Assembly: GCA_016186765.1 (NCBI GenBank)
Contig: JACPLD010000001.1
Location: 1 to 42,559 of the forward strand
DNA from: Candidatus Kaiserbacteria bacterium
GTDB taxonomy: Bacteria; Patescibacteriota; Minisyncoccia; Phycocordibacterales; UBA2100
Length of the DNA: 42,559 nt
Direction: 5' to 3'
The notes under the pieces are model-generated. The model made no database searches. It was not told the origin of the DNA and was given only the letters and a program-made list of their open reading frames with translations. Below are positions 1 through 9,446 of the stretch, piece after piece (position 1 is the first letter of the stretch; each line of letters begins with the position of its first letter). The position numbers were made by a program, and so were the translations under genes.

Positions 1-85
1 GTGCCGGGAGAGAGACTCGAACTCTCATGACCTTGCGATCTCACGATTTTGAGTCGTGTGCGTCTACCAGTTCCGCCATCCCGGC
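1..85 (-). tRNA. tRNA-Leu (CAA), 3' end at window edge
   Basis: Reverse complement gccggga...actcaaaatc...ggttcgagtc-type T arm...tcccggc; anticodon loop CTCAAAA gives CAA; long variable arm (agatcgcaaggtcat) as in class II tRNAs. Confidence 0.9.
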
Positions 86-132
86 GCGATTCAATACTAT
101 ATACGAAATACGATATACGGTATACTTTGCGC

Positions 133-1080
133 ATGACCGCGTACTTCAACAACTCCATTTTTTGGGTCGAAGTCGACAGGATAAAGCCGAATCCGTTTCA
201 GCCGCGCAAGAGCTTCGACGAAGCTTCACTTGCGTCGCTTGCCGAGTCGATCCGAAGCTATGGTGTCCTTCAGCCGCTCACGGTTACGCGCAATGAGATC
301 GAAAAGCCTGGAGAGGGAATCTCTGTCGAGTACGAGCTCATTGCCGGAGAGCGACGACTTCGTGCGGCAAAATTGGCGGGTATTCAGCAAGTACCGGTCG
401 TCATCAGAAGTGGCGAGGACGACGATCGCCTCAAGCTTGAGCTCGCGATTATTGAGAATCTACAGCGTGAGGACCTGAATCCAGTTGATCGCGCGCAGGC
501 GTTCAAGCGACTCGTTGAAGAGTTTGGCTTGAAGCACATTGAGATAGGCAAGCGGGTAGGCAAGAGCCGCGAGTACGTGTCGAATTCACTGCGTATTCTC
601 CTTCTGCCGCAAGACATGCTCGGTGCTCTCTCGAAAAGCGAAATCAGCGAAGGGCACACACGCCCCCTACTCATGCTTATGGACAGACCTCAAGAACAAC
701 GGGCGCTCTTCGTCGAGATCATAACGCGCAAGCTCAACGTCCGTGATGCCGAGCAGCTCGCACGGCGTGTGACGCCCGAGAAGACCCGCAAGTCCGACCT
801 CACTCCCGAACTTCTTTTGCTTGAGCGCGAGCTCACCGAAAGACTCGGCACTCGCGTGCGCATAGAGAAAAAACAAGAGGGAGGGAAAGTTACAATTGAT
901 TTCTTCTCAGTTGACGATCTTGCGCACATTAGGAAAGTGCTCACGCCCCAAGAGCCGGCCTCGCAACGTGTGTCGTTGCAGCCAGAAACGCCGGAAGAAG
1001 TCAGAGCAGCGGAAGGAGTTCCAGAGAAGGCAGGTGAGCAGCAGGATGATCTCTACTCAATAAGAAATTTTACGGTTTAA
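133..1080 (+). CDS. parB: ParB/RepB/Spo0J family partition protein
   Basis: Protein has NPFQPRKSFDE, GVLQPLTVTR, YELIAGERRLRAAKLAG, ENLQREDLNPVDRAQAFKRL motifs. ATG 133 preferred over ATG 49 (inside tRNA); TATACT at 121-126. Confidence 0.93.
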   Translation: MTAYFNNSIFWVEVDRIKPNPFQPRKSFDEASLASLAESIRSYGVLQPLTVTRNEIEKPGEGISVEYELIAGERRLRAAKLAGIQQVPVVIRSGEDDDRLKLELAIIENLQREDLNPVDRAQAFKRLVEEFGLKHIEIGKRVGKSREYVSNSLRILLLPQDMLGALSKSEISEGHTRPLLMLMDRPQEQRALFVEIITRKLNVRDAEQLARRVTPEKTRKSDLTPELLLLERELTERLGTRVRIEKKQEGGKVTIDFFSVDDLAHIRKVLTPQEPASQRVSLQPETPEEVRAAEGVPEKAGEQQDDLYSIRNFTV

Positions 1081-2621
1081 GGCGCGGTTTCTTTCCTTGC
1101 GAGCGCGGCACGAATGTGTTTTTTTGCCATGCTCGTTTTGGCGATATCGTGCCATTTGCGCGTGGGATGCGAAGAGGGTTTCGTAATTATTTCCACGAGA
1201 TCTCCATTCCGCAGAGGCGTGTCGATGGAGACCATTTTGCCGTTCACCCTCGCGCCCGACATGTGGTTTCCGAGATCGGAGTGCACGGCATAGGCAAAGT
1301 CGATCGGGGTGGCGGCGACAGGTAGATCGATAACGTCCCCTTTTGGCGTGAAGACGAAAACCCGGTGGCTGAAGAAGTCGGTTTTCAGGGTGTCGAGGTA
1401 CTCTTCGGATGCACTTCCTTCTGCGTGCGCGTGCGCGAGCTCCTTTACCCATTCAGGGACTGTGCCAGTGATACTTTCTACGGCGGGTGCCGATTTCTGT
1501 GAACTCCTGCGCCACAGCGGAACGAATTGGCGTATCCATTCAAGACTGCCCCGGGAGCTCTCGATGCCGCTTTGCACTTCTTTATAGGTGAGGTGTGAGG
1601 CGATACCATACTGTGCCTCGCGATGTTGTGACTCGGTGCGGACCTGTATCTCGAGAGCACCGCCGTCGCCGGTGTAGACGGTCGTGTGGATGGATTGGTA
1701 GCCGTTCGGCTTCGGGAATGCGATGTAGTCCTTTATCTTTCCGGGCACGGGTCGCCAGTGCGCGTGGATGATGCCGAGGGCTGTGTAGCAATCGGCGAGC
1801 GAGGGGAAAATGATCCGAAGGGCGAGGACGTCGTGGATCTTGCTGATATCCCAAGCTTTTCGTTCGAGCTTGCGGAAGAGGCTATAGGTGCCCTTGATGC
1901 GCGCCTCGGTGCGAAATGTCCGGAGCCCTGCCTCGGCGAGTTCTCGCTTGAGATCCCGTTCCGTTTTCTCGAGGCGTTTCTCGTTCTCGTTCCTGCGTTG
2001 CTTGAAGAATTCTCGGGTCTTTTCGTATTCCTTAGGGTAGGCGAAAGAGAACGCAGCATCTTCGAGTTGCTGTTTTGTGACACTCATACCGAGTCTGTCC
2101 GCGATCGGCGCGTAGATCTCAAGTGTTTCTTGAGCGATACGACGGCGCTTCTCTTCGCGGGGCACGTGCTCAAGCGTCTGCGCGTTGTGCAGGCGGTCCA
2201 TGAGTTTGATGATGAGTACGCGGATGTCCTTGGCGGTCGCTGCGAAAAGCTTCCGCAAACTTTCGGTGTGTCGCTCTAAGCCACGGTAGCGGAGTGTACC
2301 GAGCTTCGTCACGCCTTGCACGAGCGAGAGTACCTCGGCGCCAAATGTCTCCTCAATGATTTTCGGTTTTATACCGGCGTCCTCGATCGTATCGTGCAAA
2401 AGTCCGGCGGCTATCGCCCGCACGTCCATTCCTGCGACGGCGAGCAAGTAGCCTACCTCAGCGGGGTGCACAAAGTAGGGGTCTCCAGAATACCGCTGTT
2501 GCGCTTTGTGCGCGTCTCTCGCGAATTCGTAGGCCTTTGTCACGAATTCGACATCTGCGTCGCTTTTTCCCGCCATCGCGGCAAGGATCTCAGACAGAGG
2601 ACGAATGGTAGCGGGAAGCAT
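1077..2621 (-). CDS. RelA/SpoT family bifunctional (p)ppGpp synthetase/hydrolase (HD + synthetase + TGS, no ACT)
   Basis: HD motif LLHDTIEDAG, synthetase region RIKGTYSLFRKLERK...KIKDYIAFPKPNGYQSIHTTVY, TGS region VFVFTPKGDVIDLPVAATPIDFAYAVHSDLG; 514 aa, ends after TGS. Confidence 0.93.
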   Translation of the reverse strand: MLPATIRPLSEILAAMAGKSDADVEFVTKAYEFARDAHKAQQRYSGDPYFVHPAEVGYLLAVAGMDVRAIAAGLLHDTIEDAGIKPKIIEETFGAEVLSLVQGVTKLGTLRYRGLERHTESLRKLFAATAKDIRVLIIKLMDRLHNAQTLEHVPREEKRRRIAQETLEIYAPIADRLGMSVTKQQLEDAAFSFAYPKEYEKTREFFKQRRNENEKRLEKTERDLKRELAEAGLRTFRTEARIKGTYSLFRKLERKAWDISKIHDVLALRIIFPSLADCYTALGIIHAHWRPVPGKIKDYIAFPKPNGYQSIHTTVYTGDGGALEIQVRTESQHREAQYGIASHLTYKEVQSGIESSRGSLEWIRQFVPLWRRSSQKSAPAVESITGTVPEWVKELAHAHAEGSASEEYLDTLKTDFFSHRVFVFTPKGDVIDLPVAATPIDFAYAVHSDLGNHMSGARVNGKMVSIDTPLRNGDLVEIITKPSSHPTRKWHDIAKTSMAKKHIRAALARKETAP

Positions 2622-2670
2622 GAAAAAATAGTACTATCAGGACCCCGAAGGTCAAATGAAGGAGAATTCC

Positions 2671-2859
2671 ATGAGCGATTTGTTCCCGCGGGAGAGTGAG
2701 ACAAGCGAAGCCGACGGATTTGATGCTCCTTCTGGCGAGGGCACCGACGTATCGTCACTGAAGTGTCTGAAGCCCCTCCAATGCGGTGGCGTTGTGGAAC
2801 AACGTTCCCCGCTGGAGGCAGGGACGCCGTGTCCCGTTTGCGGTGGCCCGACAGCGTAA
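2671..2859 (+). CDS. small Cys-containing hypothetical protein (CPVCGG motif)
   Basis: Strong SD aaggag 7-8 nt before ATG 2671; 62 aa; hairpin terminator follows at 2884-2914. Confidence 0.6.
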   Translation: MSDLFPRESETSEADGFDAPSGEGTDVSSLKCLKPLQCGGVVEQRSPLEAGTPCPVCGGPTA

Positions 2860-2883
2860 AAGCTCGCTTCTCTCCCCACCCCT

Positions 2884-2916
2884 TGTCGCCGGTCGGCATC
2901 CGCTTGGCCGGCGACT
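2884..2916 (+). terminator. rho-independent-like hairpin between small ORF and convergent topA
   Basis: gtcgccggtc-ggcatccgctt-ggccggcgac followed by tctatttcttctt. Confidence 0.6.
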
Positions 2917-5112
2917 CTATTTCTTCTTGTGCGGATGGTGGTTGGGACAACTCTTATTTGAGCATCGCTCCGGTATCGTCTTTGTGCCCTCCATCATGAG
3001 TGAGCCGCACTCAGGGCACGTGCGCCCCGTGGGACGGGCCTTGATTGCATATTTGCACTCGGGGTAATTGGAGCATGAGTAAAAGACGCCGAAGCGACCC
3101 TTGCGCTCGACCATTTCGCCTTTTTTACACACGGGGCAGGCAACACCCGTTTTGGCCAGCTCTTCCTCCGCGGGATCTTTTTTGACGAACTTGCATTTGG
3201 GATAGTTGGAGCAGGCGATAAATCGGCCAAAGCGCCCCTCGCGTTCTATCAACTGTCCCGGCTTTCCGTTCTTTGCCTGCGGTGAGCTTGTCGAACCGCA
3301 TTGTGGACATGGCTCGCCGATCTCTTTTGGAGGAGCTATCTCGCTTCCGTCCTCCTTGCGGGCGCCGAGGCACTCCGGAAAGCGCTTGCAGCTCATGAAG
3401 CGGCCGCTCCGAGAGAGCTTGTAGACCATAGGACCACCGCACAGCGGGCAGGGAAATTCTTCCGGGGCATCGCCCATGTTGGTGAGCTTCTCGATCGTGC
3501 TCTTGCTTTTTACAGCCTTCGTGAACGGCGTATAGAAATCTTTGAGTGTTTTTTTGTACTCTCGCTTCCCTTCCGCTATCTCGTCGAGCTCGTCCTCCAT
3601 TTCTGCGGTGAACGTATCACTGATGTAGTCTTTGAAGTGCTCTTCGAGGAAGGTGGAGACTACGTCGCCCGTGTGCGTGGGAACGAGCGTACGGCCTTGC
3701 TTTTCCACATAGCCGCGGTCCTCCAAAGTCTTGATGATGCTCGCGTAGGTGGATGGCCGGCCGATGCCCCGCTTTTCGAGCTCTTTCACGAGGCCCGCCT
3801 CCGAGTAGCGCGGCGGCGGCTCGGTTTCTTTCTCATCCACATGCGCTTGTATGAGCGTGAGCGGATCGTGTGCCGCCACTTTCGGCAGCTCTATTTCTTC
3901 GCCGCGCGCAGCTGGATCGCACGCAAGCCAGCCATCGAAGATGATGCGCGAACCGTTCGCGGTGAAATCGGGGATCGTCCGGCTCTCCACATTCCCGACG
4001 ATCTTCGTTCGGAGGATCCGTGCATCTGCCATTTGGCTTGCGAGCGTACGTGCGCGGATAAGCGCATACAATTTTTTTTGATCGTCGGTCGAACCCGCTG
4101 TCCGCTTTCCTGCGTCGGTCGGTCTGATCGCTTCATGCGCTTCCTGTGCGAGCTTGCTTTTCGTTTTGTACGTGCGTGCCTGATGGTATTTCTCGCCGAA
4201 TTCTTTCGTGACGACAGCCGCCAAGTGTCCGAGTGCTTCCTTTGCAAGATTCGTCGAGTCGGTGCGCATGTAGGTAATGAAGCCGCTCTCGTAGAGTTTT
4301 TGCGCCGCGCGCATCGTGCGTGAGGGAGAGAAACCGAGACGTGTCGAGGCGGCCTGCTGCATGGTGGAAGTGGTGAACGGGGCGCGCGGCGCACGCGCGG
4401 CCTCGGACTCGGCGACGTCCACAACGCCCCACTTCTCCGACTCTGCCGTCTTGAGGATACGTCCTGCTTCTTTTTGGTCGGTCGGCTCTTCGGTGCAGGT
4501 AGCGGTAAAGCGTTCTTTCTTCTTGGTCTCAAGTTCCGCGCTTATGACCCAGAATTTCTCTGGTACAAAGGCGCGGATTTCGCGCTCGCGTTCCATGAGA
4601 ATGCGAAGCGCGGGGGATTGCACGCGGCCTGCAGAGAGGCCATAGCGAACCTTTTTCCACACCAAGCCCGAGAGATCGTAGCCAAAGAGGCGGTCCAAGA
4701 CACGCCGCGCTTCCTGGGCTTTCACGAGCTCGTCGTCGATACCACGGGGGTGTGTGAGTGCTTCCTGCACTGCATGCTCGGTGATTTCGTTGAAGACGAT
4801 GCGCTTCGGATCCTTGAGGCCGATGGTTTCCGAAAGGTGCCACGCGATCGCCTCCCCCTCACGATCGGGGTCTGTTGCGAGGATCACTTCGTCCGCCTTT
4901 TTAGCTTCTTTGTGTAAGGCGTCGATGACATGCTGTTTCTCTTTCACCACTTGGTAGCGCGGCACAAATCCGCTTTCGATGTCTACAGCGTCCTTGTTTG
5001 ACTTCGGCAAGTCGCGAATGTGTCCGACGCTCGCGCGCACCGTAAAACCCTCGCCGAGGTACTTTTCAATTGTCTTCGCCTTCGCGGGCGACTCAACTAT
5101 GACAAGCTTCAT
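2917..5112 (-). CDS. topA: DNA topoisomerase I with C-terminal zinc fingers
   Basis: MKLVIVESPAKAKTIEKYLG..., TDPDREGEAIAWHL, GFITYMRTDSTNL, three Cys4 zinc ribbons at C terminus. Confidence 0.97.
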   Translation of the reverse strand: MKLVIVESPAKAKTIEKYLGEGFTVRASVGHIRDLPKSNKDAVDIESGFVPRYQVVKEKQHVIDALHKEAKKADEVILATDPDREGEAIAWHLSETIGLKDPKRIVFNEITEHAVQEALTHPRGIDDELVKAQEARRVLDRLFGYDLSGLVWKKVRYGLSAGRVQSPALRILMEREREIRAFVPEKFWVISAELETKKKERFTATCTEEPTDQKEAGRILKTAESEKWGVVDVAESEAARAPRAPFTTSTMQQAASTRLGFSPSRTMRAAQKLYESGFITYMRTDSTNLAKEALGHLAAVVTKEFGEKYHQARTYKTKSKLAQEAHEAIRPTDAGKRTAGSTDDQKKLYALIRARTLASQMADARILRTKIVGNVESRTIPDFTANGSRIIFDGWLACDPAARGEEIELPKVAAHDPLTLIQAHVDEKETEPPPRYSEAGLVKELEKRGIGRPSTYASIIKTLEDRGYVEKQGRTLVPTHTGDVVSTFLEEHFKDYISDTFTAEMEDELDEIAEGKREYKKTLKDFYTPFTKAVKSKSTIEKLTNMGDAPEEFPCPLCGGPMVYKLSRSGRFMSCKRFPECLGARKEDGSEIAPPKEIGEPCPQCGSTSSPQAKNGKPGQLIEREGRFGRFIACSNYPKCKFVKKDPAEEELAKTGVACPVCKKGEMVERKGRFGVFYSCSNYPECKYAIKARPTGRTCPECGSLMMEGTKTIPERCSNKSCPNHHPHKKK
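3274..3299. repeat. family A repeat inside topA zinc-finger region
   Basis: gcctgcggtgagcttgtcgaaccgca; minus strand TTCGACAAGCTCACCGCAGGCAAAG. Confidence 0.65.
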
Positions 5113-5171
5113 GGCGGCTAGTGATACTTCAGAAGCGTATCACGTGTCAAATGAAGCGATGTTGTAACTGT

Positions 5172-5993
5172 TCAGTTTGTATATACCTCTGCGAGCTGTC
5201 TGCTTTCAATCGGAATGCTCTCAAGATCGAGCTCCACGTGAATCGGATAGTGATCGGAACCGTGGCGCTCTGCTACAACGCGCGACGATTCTACAGAAAG
5301 ATGCTTCGAAATGAGTATATGGTCTAGCTGTCTGCTGATGAGGTGCGTTCGCTGGCCGCTTAGCGGATTTACGAGACCGAGTGCTGCAATGCGCTTCTCA
5401 AACTCGATGCGTTCGCGCTGGTAGCGAAGCGCATCGCTCACGCGTCCACCGAGGAGCCAGTTGAAGGGCGCGACAAACGGCGTGTCGAGAATGTTGAAGT
5501 CGCCACATACCAGGGTCGGCAGATGCGGGTTGTACTCACGCATTGCGGTCTCGAATTCGCGGCGTCGCGCTTCTGGGTGCGCGAGCGTGAGGTGGAGACA
5601 AAACACGCGCACAGGATTCGAGAAGCCGTCGATCTCGATATCTGCAAAAAAGCCATGACGGTTTCTCACACGCGACCAATGAATGGGTCGCATCGCTTGC
5701 ACAAAAAACCGCGTGCGAAGAGGCTGGTACGGCATCTCAAGCGCAAACTTACTGTGCGAGACGATTGGGTGACGACCTAAAATAACGAGATAGTTTCTTT
5801 CGATCCTGTCCGGATACACGCGATCAACATCGGGCGCGAACGCAATGTTCACGGGCAGTTTCTGAAGTCGGTACAGGAATTCGTCTGGCACTTCTTGCAA
5901 ACAGAGCACGTCGAAATCGAGGTTCTTGATGAACTCGAATGCCCGCTCGAGCTTTCCGTTGCGGAAAAATATGTTCCACGAGTAGATTTTCAT
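5172..5993 (-). CDS. endonuclease/exonuclease/phosphatase family protein
   Basis: MKIYSWNIFFRNGK...VLCLQEVPDE, VCGDFNILDTP, LDHILIS, SDHYPIHVEL motifs. Confidence 0.88.
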   Translation of the reverse strand: MKIYSWNIFFRNGKLERAFEFIKNLDFDVLCLQEVPDEFLYRLQKLPVNIAFAPDVDRVYPDRIERNYLVILGRHPIVSHSKFALEMPYQPLRTRFFVQAMRPIHWSRVRNRHGFFADIEIDGFSNPVRVFCLHLTLAHPEARRREFETAMREYNPHLPTLVCGDFNILDTPFVAPFNWLLGGRVSDALRYQRERIEFEKRIAALGLVNPLSGQRTHLISRQLDHILISKHLSVESSRVVAERHGSDHYPIHVELDLESIPIESRQLAEVYTN

Positions 5994-5994
5994 T

Positions 5995-6861
5995 TCATCG
6001 GATTCGAATGACCCCCAACTCCTCTATGATAAGGCCTTTGATCTCCATGGTCGAGAGCAAGATGTTGGCATCTGTGACTGGTAGCCCGAGTGCCTCGATG
6101 AGCTCGCTGCGAGAAAGGGGAGAGCTGATGATTTCAATTACCCGCCTCTCCTCCTCCGACAAGTCCTCGCGCAGTGAGGTAAGGGTCTCGGATGCCTCGC
6201 GCTTCGCGATGCCAAGCGCAACCAAAATATCCTCCGCGCTTGTCACCGCGGTCGCGCCGAGACGCAAGAATTGATGCGTTCCCTTACTCTCCTCCGAGAA
6301 GATGGAGCCGGGTACGACGAGCAGCTCGCGATTATACTCCACGGTGAGCCGCGCGGTGATGAGAGAGCCGGAGAGCTCTTTCGCCTCGACGATCAAGGTG
6401 GCGCGGCTCAAGCCCGCCATGATCCTGTTGCGCTTCGGGAACGTCCAGTCTGCCGCTTTCGTTTCGGGCTCTTCCTCGGAGAGAAGCGCACCGCCTGCTT
6501 TGAGGATCTCGCGCGCGAGGCCGACGTTTGCGCGCGGGTAGAGCGTGTCCCAATCCAATCCGCTTCCTGGCACTGCAACGGCGGGAAGCCCGACTTCAAG
6601 AGCGGCTCGATGGGCTGCCGCGTCCGCTCCGTACGCGAGCCCACTCACGATGACTATTGGATAGCCTCGAAGGCCTTCGATAAGGTGTTTGCACGCAGCG
6701 ATACCGTACGGTGTGAGAGCGCGGCTGCCGACGACGCACAGCCAGGAAAGGTCCTCGCTCGGAAACGTGCCGCGGAGGTACAGCTGCTTCGGGGCGTCGG
6801 GAATTTGGCGCAGGAGCGTCGGGAATTCGCCAGGGGAGAGCAGTTTGAGTTCATCGCTCAT
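5995..6861 (-). CDS. dprA: DNA-processing protein DprA/Smf
   Basis: VGSRALTPYGI, IVSGLAYGADAAAHRAAL, AVPGSGLDWDTLYPRANVGLA, FPKRNRIMAGLS, PGSIFSEESKGTHQFLRLGA. Confidence 0.95.
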   Translation of the reverse strand: MSDELKLLSPGEFPTLLRQIPDAPKQLYLRGTFPSEDLSWLCVVGSRALTPYGIAACKHLIEGLRGYPIVIVSGLAYGADAAAHRAALEVGLPAVAVPGSGLDWDTLYPRANVGLAREILKAGGALLSEEEPETKAADWTFPKRNRIMAGLSRATLIVEAKELSGSLITARLTVEYNRELLVVPGSIFSEESKGTHQFLRLGATAVTSAEDILVALGIAKREASETLTSLREDLSEEERRVIEIISSPLSRSELIEALGLPVTDANILLSTMEIKGLIIEELGVIRIR

Positions 6862-6959
6862 ATGGTGCTATCATCATAGGCACAGAAAGGAGAAAGCAGA
6901 AGACAGTATGCAGTGAATTTCACGCGTTCTGCTTACTGCTTACGGCCTACTGCATTCTC

Positions 6960-8249
6960 ATGTTGGATATCAAGTTTATCCGAGAAAATAAGGACATTGT
7001 CGCTGCTGGGGCGAAGAAGAAACGTATTCAGATAGACCTCGACAAGCTTATCACGCTCGATGACAAGCGCCGGGAGCTCCAGAACAAAATCGATGAGAAG
7101 CGCGCGGAGCAAAATGCGGCCTCAAGCGCGATCGCGGCAGCAAAAGATCCTGCCGAGAAACAAACAATTGTCGCGCGCATGCAGGAGGTGAAAGAGACAC
7201 TTCGCCTTGAAGAGGAATCCCTGCAGGAAATCCTCAAAGAGTGGCGGATTCTGATGGTGCAGGTGCCGAATGTTCCCGACGTGTCGGTTCCGGAAGGTGA
7301 TTCTGACGCAGATAACAAAGAAGTGCGTCAATGGTCTCCCGCCTCCGGCTTTGGGGGCGAGAAGCCACAGTTCGATTTCGAGCCGAAAAGCCACACGGAG
7401 CTTCTTCTCATGCACGACATGGCCGATTACGAGCGAGGCGCAAAGGTTGCAGGATTTCGCGGGTACTTTCTCAAGAACGATGGCGCACGCATGGTGTGGG
7501 CTTTGGAGCGGTTCGTGCAGGACAGGTTCGCCGATAAGGGCTTTGTGCCGATGATCGTGCCATCGCTCGTGCGCCGTGAGAGCTTCGTCGGCACGGGCTA
7601 CCTTCCGCAGAGCGAAGAGGATCTCTACAAAACGCAAGACGGCGAGTACCTCGCGGGCACGGCGGAAGTCGCGACGATGGGTTATCTCCAGGACGAGATT
7701 TTGGAGAAGAAAGATTTGCCGCTCAAGTTCTTTTCTTTCTCACCGTGTTTTCGTCGCGAAGCGGGGAGCCATGGCAAGGACACGAAGGGCATATTTCGTA
7801 TTCACGAATTCGTGAAATATGAGCAGGTTGTTTTGTGCGAGGCAAAGCATGAGGAGTCCATTCGCTTGCATGAGGAAATTACTGAAAACGCGGAGCGTCT
7901 TTTGCAGGAGCTTGAGCTTCCGTACCATGTTGTCATCAACTGCGGAGCCGACCTTGGCTTAGGGCAAGTAAAAAAGTATGACATTGAGACATGGATGCCG
8001 AGCGAGAAGAAGTATCGGGAGACGCACTCTTCCTCATACTTTCATGATTTCCAGACGCGCCGCCTCAACATACGGTATCGCGATGAGGGCACCTTGCGCT
8101 ATGTGCACTCCCTGAACAACACCGCGCTCGCGACACCGCGCATCCTTACGCAGATCGTCGAGAACAATCAGCGTGCCGATGGCTCGATCTCGATTCCGGA
8201 GGCTCTCCGGAACTACATGGGGAAAGATGAGATCAGGCAGAATCGTTGA
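6960..8249 (+). CDS. serS: seryl-tRNA synthetase
   Basis: MLDIKFIRENKDIV..., class II motifs FRREAGSHGKDTKGIFRIHEFVKYEQ and LNNTALATPRILTQIVENNQ. Confidence 0.97.
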   Translation: MLDIKFIRENKDIVAAGAKKKRIQIDLDKLITLDDKRRELQNKIDEKRAEQNAASSAIAAAKDPAEKQTIVARMQEVKETLRLEEESLQEILKEWRILMVQVPNVPDVSVPEGDSDADNKEVRQWSPASGFGGEKPQFDFEPKSHTELLLMHDMADYERGAKVAGFRGYFLKNDGARMVWALERFVQDRFADKGFVPMIVPSLVRRESFVGTGYLPQSEEDLYKTQDGEYLAGTAEVATMGYLQDEILEKKDLPLKFFSFSPCFRREAGSHGKDTKGIFRIHEFVKYEQVVLCEAKHEESIRLHEEITENAERLLQELELPYHVVINCGADLGLGQVKKYDIETWMPSEKKYRETHSSSYFHDFQTRRLNIRYRDEGTLRYVHSLNNTALATPRILTQIVENNQRADGSISIPEALRNYMGKDEIRQNR

Positions 8250-9159
8250 TCTAAGGAGGCGGAAACCCGGCATTTCGATGCATCCGCTCAGATTCCGAGA
8301 CGCGCCAAAGCGCGAGACTCTCCGCGTGCGCCGAAGGAGAGTACGCGCGATCCTCTTACTTGCGCTTGCAGCTTTTTTCGCACTCGCCGCGTACGGTGTG
8401 AGCGCGCTTTCATATCTGCCGCGTTTTTCCGTTGACCACATAGAGGTGAGCGGAGCAAACGACATTCGGGGGGAACTCGTGCGCGCGTACGTCGCAACGA
8501 AGCTTTGGGACGGCTCGCTCTCTTTCCTCTCGAAGAGCAACATTTTTCTCTATCCCCGGGCTGAAATAGAAACGGCGCTCAAGGAATTCTTTCCTCGTGT
8601 TGAGCGTGCAAAGATCTCGCGTCAAACGCTCCTTGGAAACGCCATCACCGTTTCGATAGAGGAGCGGAAGCCTTTCGGCAAGTGGTGCCCCTCGACTTCG
8701 CTCGGGGCAAGTCCGGAATCGTGTTATACGATGGACGGTGGGGGATTCATATTTGCGTTTGCCTCGACAACCCCCCGATTCGACACGATGTATGAATTCG
8801 AAGGCTCGCTTTCTTCCACAAGCCCTTCTCTAGGGCAGACCTACCTGCCGGGGCGATTCTCCGGAGTGCTCGCGCTTCTTGAGCGACTCGGCCAGGCGGG
8901 ATTTTCTCCGCAGAGAATTTCTGCCGAGAGCTCCCCTACGCAGGGAGGCGATCAGGATTTCTCGGTCGCGCTCGCAGAAGGTTTTCGGCTACGTGTTTCG
9001 TTCGGAGCGGACGTTGGTGCGATAGTGAAAAATCTTGAGCTCGTACTTTCGTCAGAGACGCTGCGAGGCAGGGAAGACGAGCTCGAGTACGTCGATCTGC
9101 GATTCGGCAATCGGGTGTATTACAAATTGAAAGGGGAAGAACAGCACAGTGTCGAATAG
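8227..9159 (+). CDS. FtsQ/DivIB-like cell division protein (single TM + POTRA)
   Basis: N-terminal basic region, one TM (ILLLALAAFFALAAYGVSAL), POTRA-like RFSVDHIEVSGANDIRGELVRAYV; overlaps serS end. Confidence 0.75.
   Translation: MRSGRIVDLRRRKPGISMHPLRFRDAPKRETLRVRRRRVRAILLLALAAFFALAAYGVSALSYLPRFSVDHIEVSGANDIRGELVRAYVATKLWDGSLSFLSKSNIFLYPRAEIETALKEFFPRVERAKISRQTLLGNAITVSIEERKPFGKWCPSTSLGASPESCYTMDGGGFIFAFASTTPRFDTMYEFEGSLSSTSPSLGQTYLPGRFSGVLALLERLGQAGFSPQRISAESSPTQGGDQDFSVALAEGFRLRVSFGADVGAIVKNLELVLSSETLRGREDELEYVDLRFGNRVYYKLKGEEQHSVE
8688..8708. repeat. family A-like palindrome inside ftsQ-like gene
   Basis: cccctcgacttcgctcggggc. Confidence 0.65.
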
Positions 9160-9163
9160 AAAA

Positions 9164-9197
9164 GAGGGGGCAGGCCAACGCGGCCGCCCCCTTCTTC
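9164..9197. terminator. bidirectional hairpin terminator between convergent genes
   Basis: aagagggggc-aggcc-aacgc-ggcc-gcccccttctt; A-rich left and T-rich right flank. Confidence 0.7.
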
Positions 9198-9199
9198 GT

Positions 9200-9400
9200 T
9201 CATGTCTTGACGACCTCCTCGGAGGTCAGACCGAGCACTTGCTCGGCTCTCGCCCGGACTTGAGGAGAAACCTGCTCCTTGCGCTCCCGAAGGATCGCTG
9301 CAATTTGCTCGTTCGCTCCCTCGCAATAAGGTTGAAACGCGATCAGAAGCATCAGCGCTCCATCAGCCGGAATCAAGACTTTCCCGTTTTTCCCCACCAC
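9200..9400 (-). CDS. small hypothetical protein (66 aa), GTG start
   Basis: Minus-strand AGGAGG 6 nt upstream of GTG; promoter TTGACA-17-TATGAT upstream (9447-9475); terminator directly downstream. Confidence 0.65.
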   Translation of the reverse strand: MVGKNGKVLIPADGALMLLIAFQPYCEGANEQIAAILRERKEQVSPQVRARAEQVLGLTSEEVVKT

Positions 9401-9446
9401 CTGGGTCCTCCTCTAGAGTACGGAGACGGAAATTACCTCCATTGAA

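Noticed and set aside
49-132. Upstream ATG 49 start for parB
   Set aside because: Lies inside tRNA-Leu; the ATG at 133 matches the family N-terminus and promoter spacing.
3301-4323. 340-aa plus-strand ORF antisense to topA
   Set aside because: Shadow ORF over a fully conserved gene; no promoter/-10 signal and no recognisable domain.
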